60,000 nucleotides of DNA from Adiantum capillus-veneris. Its lineage: Eukaryota; Streptophyta; Polypodiopsida; Polypodiales; Pteridaceae. The DNA lies in assembly GCA_014529385.2 (NCBI GenBank), contig CM043969.1:73120176-73180175 (forward strand), written 5' to 3'. Shown here in pieces: positions 54,866-60,000 of the stretch. Both the position numbers and the translations under genes were made by a program. Each line of letters begins with the position of its first letter. The first letter of the stretch is position 1. Under the pieces are notes generated by a model. The model was given only the letters and a program-made list of their open reading frames with translations, was not told the DNA's origin and made no database searches.

Positions 54866-55500
54866 ATGATGACAATGGTGTAATTGTGTCTCAATAGTTA
54901 TTCTTGTCATCAAGTCTTCTGCTGTCAAGCAAAAGTTTGTCCCTAGCACTAGATCCATGAATTGATTATGCAGTAATTTGACACAACTATAACGAGTGTC
55001 CTTACATTGAAACTGTCTAAGGTTACGTAGGAAAAATGAGAAATCTATCTAATATTACTACACAAGCCACATATTTAGGATGATAGGTCTACATTGGACT
55101 TTATTCCCCCTTGCGCTTAATAAATCTTACCATGAAACCCACAAACTAATCCATCAGAAAGCCTCAAACATTGTGGGAAATAAATCAATTGTCTTTTCTT
55201 CACATAGTAATACCATTATGGTCAGCCATTTAATTCCTATTATTCTCAATTGCGAAGGGTTTTAAGTTCGAGGTGTTTAGTCCAAATGCGCAACGTGGTA
55301 AAGCACCATCTTATGCAGCAACATTGTCAGAGTGACTCCCTTGTCGTGCATACTCTTTATCGAATCCCTCGGGTGCTAGTGGGAAAGTTGATCCACCTTG
55401 CATGGTCAGTGAAAACACCCGTTCGGCTACAAATGTCTGGTTTGGCAAATCGCTTAAGATTATCGAAAACTAACACTATTTCGAGCCATTACAACTAATT
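54866..55500. other. no feature recognised
   Basis: AT-rich sequence without recognisable genes; short open frames have no known motif. Confidence 0.45.
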
Positions 55501-55504
55501 GTGA

Positions 55505-55790
55505 TTTGTGGCCCGGACCCTTGAGTAATGATGAATGGTTGAAAAGTGTTGTTTTTACTCATGGCCGGGACCAAGATGGTTATTCACGGGGGGAGTATTA
55601 GAAGTCTGAGCAGTCCTTACTCTCAACACCTCCAAACGACGCAAGCTACGTTTGGGGGACGTTTGGTTGTAAAAGGCCTATATATCTCATGGCCCGGACC
55701 TCTTTAGGTTATTTGCGGGAGGAGTGATGATAGAGTCGTTGAACAACTCATGGCTTGGACCTGGATGGTTATTCGCGAGGGGAGTGTTCA
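55505..55790 (+). repeat. irregular array of a purine-rich motif
   Basis: GGCCGGGACC / GGCCCGGACC / GGCTTGGACC followed by GGTTATT(C/T)(A/G)CG(G/A)GGGGAGT recurs at about 55563, 55690 and 55751, with a partial copy at 55510. Each copy ends in a G-rich tract like a polypurine tract. Origin unknown. Confidence 0.7.
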
Positions 55791-55799
55791 TCGGCGACT

Positions 55800-56680
55800 T
55801 TACGTTTATATGTGCATAAGTGAGCATTTGTGTTGCATTGTGATGTGCATACTACTGAATATTCCTAATTGGATGAGATTGCTTGGGTATATAATTTTAC
55901 TACATCAAGACACTCGTGGAAGATCAGTGCAATCTAGGTGTGATGGCTAATTTTACTACACCGGAATATCAAGAGTTCCGATCTGGACTGAAAGGAGAAG
56001 CCAACTCCTTAACAAAAAAGAAAGAGCAAACTGATTGTCCCTAAGAAGAACATGCAACAATAAAAGAAGAAGTCCTACCAAACTTATGGGACCCGGTCCG
56101 ATGGGGCCGCAATGACAAAGAAATTAAAATAAAGCAAGACCCACACACACGCGCGCATGGATTGATGACGTGGCAGTTGTACGAACAATCTTGAAATTGC
56201 ACTGACATGCTAACGTGGTAGCCTGTACCGATTTCTGTGATTTGCGTTGCTAACGTGGCAATTGTACGGATTTTCATAAATCATGCTGGCAATTTTTTGG
56301 GCATTGCTTTTGCACCAAATGCTTTTGAGTTTTAAGGCTTTTCAAGTAAATTGCTTTGGGACCTAGGGCCTTTAAATATGAGGCCATGGGCTCATTCTCT
56401 AGCATGCTTCTGGACGAAGGTGCAAAGGATGGAGTATCGGCTTGTACTTTGATGATGCAATATAAAGAAATACCGAAAGGAGCGCCAACGTTTGAGGCCA
56501 ATAAGGTGAAATTCCGCCACTCCGTGTCGCGTGTCGTCTCTCTCTTTCAGTTCAGTTGTTACTGAAGTGCTAAAAGTCTGTTCAGTCTGTTCTTTTCCGT
56601 TGGCACGTGGTGCCTGTCTTGTGACATAGATGGATGGGAGCCTTCACAAGACTGGTGATCCCAGTTTGGACTTGCTCAGA
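55800..56680. other. no feature recognised
   Basis: Three short ACGTGGCA/ACGTGGTA blocks occur at 56165-56260, without further structure. Confidence 0.4.
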
Positions 56681-56682
56681 GT

Positions 56683-56740
56683 GTCACGAGGACATGGCAA
56701 CTGTTAACTATGTCACGAGGACGTGGCAACTGCTAACCTT
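56683..56740. repeat. 29-bp tandem duplication
   Basis: GTCACGAGGACATGGCAACT at 56683 and GTCACGAGGACGTGGCAACT at 56712. Confidence 0.9.
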
Positions 56741-57288
56741 AGTTGTTGGTTTCTTTCCAATGATTTTTGTTTAATTTTTGAGACTCTTTTTGAAGTTGCA
56801 AATGGTCGGGACATTGTATGGCCAATGTGGACGGTAGTTTCACCCGCAGACGGGAAGTTGGTCAGCATTGAAACTCGTATAGTAAGAGGATGTCTAGGCT
56901 CAGTTCAAGATCATGTAGGTCCCCCCGTTGCACTTAGCAAGTTGCTCGATACTAGGAAATGAACTCAATAAAGGCACAATGCCAAGGTGGAGTCACCAAA
57001 GGAAAGTACCCGAAAGCTGAGCCACATTGCATTTTTGGATGCAGTCCTAGTGGAGATAGATGGTCACATGACCAGTGGGAGTCCAACAGAAGCACCTCCT
57101 TAGATGTAGGGAACTGCTATTTTGTCATTATCTCCGGAATGACAAGGGAAACATCCAAAACTCTGCTACAAAGTCGATTGGACAACCGGTCGGGAGATTT
57201 TTAAGTGGCAAGCCCAAAGCCAGTTGTTGCTCGTAAATGTGTCAAGTGGCACCTTTTGGTGCACTTTCCTCTTGCAGCAACAAGGGAA

Positions 57289-57346
57289 GCTTACTTGGGA
57301 GAGCTTCATTTGCAAGGACGCTTACTTGGGAGAGCTTCATTTGCAA
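57289..57346. repeat. 31-bp tandem duplication
   Basis: GCTTACTTGGGAGAGCTTCA starts at 57289 and again at 57320, 27 bp identical. Confidence 0.92.
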
Positions 57347-57472
57347 GCTTGTCATAGGTTAAGAGCTATTGACTGCAAGTTTTTCGTCTCGTGTACAGTG
57401 TAGTGCAAGAAGTCATGTCCTGCACACCTTACACTACTCTCTCTGTCCCCCTACGTGTAGTAATGTGATGCC

Positions 57473-57930
57473 CCTCAAGAGGGCTCTTCATTTGACTCAT
57501 GTACAGTTGTGTGGTCATATGCCTTTTTACTGAGGCAAGAGCCTCTCTGAGCAAGAACATGAGTAGCTAGTTGTTGCTCCAAAAGCAAGCACCGGTGAGG
57601 GCGATAACCTCATTGTACAGGTGCATTTTCAACGCTAGTTATGCGCTGAATTCGGATTGTTTTTCAGCCATACCGATGCCAAAACCATGGGGAACATTGT
57701 CCCTCAAGAGGGCTCTTCATTTGACTCATGTACAGTTGTGTGGTCATATGCCTTTTTGCTGAGGCAAGAGCCTCTCTGAGCAAGAACATGAGTAGCTAGT
57801 TGTTGCTCCAAAAGCAAGCACCGGTGAGGGCGATAACCTCATTGTACAGGTGCATTTTCAACGCTGGTTATGCGCTGAATTCGGATTGTTTTTCAGCCAT
57901 ACCGATGCCAAAACCATGGGGAACATTGTC
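57473..57930. repeat. nearly identical 229-bp tandem duplication
   Basis: Units 57473-57701 and 57702-57930 differ at only a few positions (for example TTTTTACTG / TTTTTGCTG and ACGCTAGTT / ACGCTGGTT). The high identity shows a recent event, or an assembly artefact. No coding sequence was recognised inside; open frames start and end without motifs. Confidence 0.93.
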
Positions 57931-58539
57931 CCACTGTTAGAGGACACTTTGGGTTTAGGGCTGAAAACAGGGCAGAAACTAGTAAATACAACATGCTGCA
58001 TTTACTGTTTTTGGGCAAAAAACAGAGGGTTTATGTGAAAGGAAGTGAGTTCCAACAGGGGAATTGGTTTCAAGCAAGTTTTGGGCATGTTATGTTGTCG
58101 AAATTTTTCCACAATAGGTAGTGTCTAGCTAGATGCAGATAAAGAATTCCCAAGAATCTTCTTTGTAATTTACCCTCTTAAAGAGTAAAGAAATACCAAA
58201 AGGGGCACCATTTTTTGGGACCTACATGTTGTCGATGTCTGCTCGGAGCATTCTAGATTCCGAGCCGTGTGTGTGCTTTAAGTGTTAATTCACATCGCAG
58301 GTTACCTTTGCAAACGTTCTCTCTGTGTGTGAAAGTCTAAAGTAAAGTAAAGAATTTCGGGTAAAAGCCTAGGTCTCCGCCCTACAGGCCGGTTTCACAA
58401 AGATTGTACCCTCCATGTTTTTCGAGCTACAGAGTGAGGGTCGATTACACAAGAGTCTCGGTAGAGGCCCCATAGGTTGTAGAGTGTTGTTTTCATAGGA
58501 TCAGAGTTGTGGGCATTGTGGAAGGTCTGGTGTCATAGA
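57931..58539. other. no feature recognised; possibly upstream part of the LINE
   Basis: AAAGAAATACCAAAAGGGGCACCA near 58188 resembles AAAGAAATACCGAAAGGAGCGCCA near 56465, an isolated 24-bp match. Nothing else was recognised. Confidence 0.4.
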
Positions 58540-58578
58540 TCTTGACCCAACAGCTCTTGAGACAGGCCGCTGGAGGCT

Positions 58579-58983
58579 GTGGGCTTGGAGAGCTATCCAC
58601 TGGCACAAGTGCAGTGGGATCTTTGGAGGGTTCCTTTCTCCTCAGCCGACCATCGAGGTGTCCCTTTCTTTCAGTACATCGTTCATCTAGGTGTCCCTTT
58701 CTTTCAGTACACCGTTCGACTGGGACGTCACCTAGTGGCAGCACGAAGAGAGGCTCATCCTGCTATAGCACCTTATTGGTACGAGGAGGGTCTCACAGCT
58801 AAGTTCTTGTCAACTTTTTGGGCGAGGTTGTGGGACACCAGACAATTGCGGCGAGTCACTTTGTTCAAGTGGCAAGTTGCACATAGAGCTACAGTAGTGG
58901 GGAGTTGTCTTTATAGTGGCCTCTCGACAACATGTGCACCTTGTGACCATCCTTTGGAGACTCAGCGTTACTGTCTTTGAGAC
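58579..58983 (+). pseudogene. LINE ORF2 C-terminus with zf-RVT domain
   Basis: The frame reads KFLSTFWARLWDTRQLRRVTLFKWQVAHRATVVGSCL (58800-58910), then CAPCDHPLETQRYCL (58936-58980) and, past a TGA at 58981, DYPMAHQVWLRVL. The order F.W.....A..VG..L...C..C....ET..H/YCL..CP.A..VW is that of the zinc-binding domain after plant L1 reverse transcriptases; here the last His/Cys positions are Tyr. The stop replaces a probable Trp. Before it, an 11-residue repeat (GVPFFQYIVHL / GVPFFQYTVRL) comes from a 33-bp in-frame tandem duplication at 58656-58721. Confidence 0.65.
58656..58721 (+). repeat. 33-bp in-frame tandem duplication
   Basis: AGGTGTCCCTTTCTTTCAGT starts at 58656 and 58689. Confidence 0.92.
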
Positions 58984-59640
58984 TACCCTATGGCACACCA
59001 AGTTTGGCTTCGTGTCCTTGGGCTGATGCCAGCTCTTTCCACAACACGACAGTACACTTGGGGGACCGTTGCTTCGTCCACTCTCACGGGCCCAGCACTA
59101 CAATGTGAGCTATCCTCCACCAACAAGATGATAGTGATATAGGAGGGTCGACCTACACTCCAGCCTGCTACAGAGCTTACTCCACAAGAGTGGTGCAATG
59201 AGAGAGAGGAGTGTTGCGAGCTCATCTGTGGCCCGACACTGTTTCATCTGACGGGCCCGTTGCTTCAACATCTTTGAGGCTCGCCTTATACCACCATCAG
59301 AGACAATTCGAGATTTTTGGTTGGAGCTGATCCGTACGCTCAGGGGACAATTCGAGAGACTCCAGGGCAGCTCCGACCGCATGTGGGTTCGACTCTGGCG
59401 CCTTGGGCCTTTCTTCACCATGGTCCAAGGTGTGCTCAGATAACACTGCTGTCCACCTCTGTGGCTTTTCCCTCCTCGCACCTCCTGATTTAGCCTCATT
59501 GTACATATGCTGTTTGTTCATTGGGAGAGTCTCCCCTTTTGATTGTTGTAGCCCTCTCTAGAAGAGGTGGTTGTAGCCCTATGGGCAATTTCATTAACTA
59601 ATAGAAGGATCTTTTTCTTGGGGGAAAAAAAAACTGAGCA

Positions 59641-60000
59641 CCATCAAAATTCTTCACAGCTGAAACTCCTCGCACGCACACCCTTCACATTTACATCTAC
59701 GGTTGCTCTTGGGAATCGAGCTCTTGAATGTCAACTTTTGTGTGTGTGCTACTCTCACATTTACGAAACAGGTTCCTCCTCAACACTCCACAAAAATGTT
59801 CATCCTCCAAGTAAACAAGGAGATACAGAATCTTTACAGGTTCGCATGTCGACACTAGAGATTTAAACAAACATATTTTGCGAGTGGCTCATCATGTACC
59901 AGCTGAAACAAACAGGGTCCACTTTATCAAAAAACTGGCATGCTCCCTGTTAGTCACATCCAGGACCTGGTTTTCAAAAAAAAAAAGAAATGGCATTGAA
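59641..60000. other. no feature recognised
   Basis: Sequence after the LINE tail; a 12-A run at about 59977-59988 is the only simple feature. Confidence 0.45.

Larger units (their letters stand above)
58540..59640 (+). mobile_element. LINE (L1-type) 3' part, 5'-truncated
   Basis: The protein C-terminal part carries a reverse-transcriptase zinc-binding (zf-RVT) domain. It is followed by a 3' region and ends near 59620-59631 in CTTGGGGGAAAAAAAAA, an A-tail as expected for a LINE on the plus strand. The endonuclease and polymerase parts are missing, which fits the usual 5' truncation. No target duplication could be identified with confidence. Several in-frame stops (58981, 59140, 59277, 59489) show decay. 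Confidence 0.65.

Noticed and set aside
57571-58038. Two related open frames sharing ...FSAIPMPKPWG / FSHTDAKTMG-type sequence
   Set aside because: They are the same 229-bp duplicated DNA read in different frames, not a protein repeat under selection.

Overview
The window reads as a piece of a large, repeat-swollen land-plant nuclear genome. The signs are plant-type LTR retrotransposons whose primer binding sites match initiator tRNA-Met, a tRNA-derived SINE, a LINE with a plant-type zinc-binding tail, and very abundant dinucleotide microsatellites (mostly CT/GA, also AT and CA). The species cannot be fixed from the sequence; a fern or another plant with a very large genome would fit, but that is a guess. 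I see no rRNA gene, intact tRNA gene, CRISPR array or bacterial-style operon, and only one short stretch that looks like an exon of a host gene.

Region by region: 1-690 is a decayed Ty3/gypsy gag fragment (minus). 2179-2451 is the probable last exon of a host gene (plus) with a polyadenylation signal at 2824. 3047-3428 is a tRNA-derived SINE with an 11-bp target duplication, and a second, 5'-damaged copy lies near 9205-9518. 3.6-6.3 kb holds two tandem duplications and one copy of a non-coding dispersed repeat (R1). 7.1-10 kb is dominated by long microsatellites. A second R1 copy (10.3-11.8 kb) is split by a complete but dead Ty3/gypsy element, G1 (11800-20101, TSD ccagc). Then come a truncated Copia copy (B1, to 21370), a second gypsy element (G2, to about 27.1 kb) and a Copia remnant on the minus strand (D, 27.8-30.36 kb).

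The centre is a stack of nested insertions. Copia B2 (minus) abuts D at 30359. A 1.7-kb-core non-autonomous LTR element C (31595-39433) is inserted into B2's reverse transcriptase beside the YVDD box. Copia A (33976-39345, TSD catgt) is inserted into C's 5' LTR. LTR divergence, estimated by eye, follows the nesting order (A about 3%, C about 10%). A is the best preserved element, but its polyprotein carries four nonsense codons and one frameshift, and its 3' LTR has lost about 159 bp.

From 41.6 to 54.9 kb the sequence holds a gypsy integrase scrap, a probable solo LTR, a GC-rich block, a 140-bp near-perfect foldback (44479-44621), a tandem duplication, and a probable non-autonomous LTR element E (45680-53717). 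E contains three more family-B Copia derivatives: B3 (minus), B4 (plus, head to head with B3) and B5 (a gag-only derivative). A gypsy-like 3' LTR ends at 54865. The last 5 kb carries several short tandem duplications, one of them a nearly identical 229-bp doublet, and ends in a LINE 3' part with a zinc-binding domain and an A-rich tail near 59630.

No element here appears able to move by itself. The interest lies in the order of insertions, the non-autonomous derivatives, the foldback, and the repeated loss of the reverse-transcriptase active site in family B.
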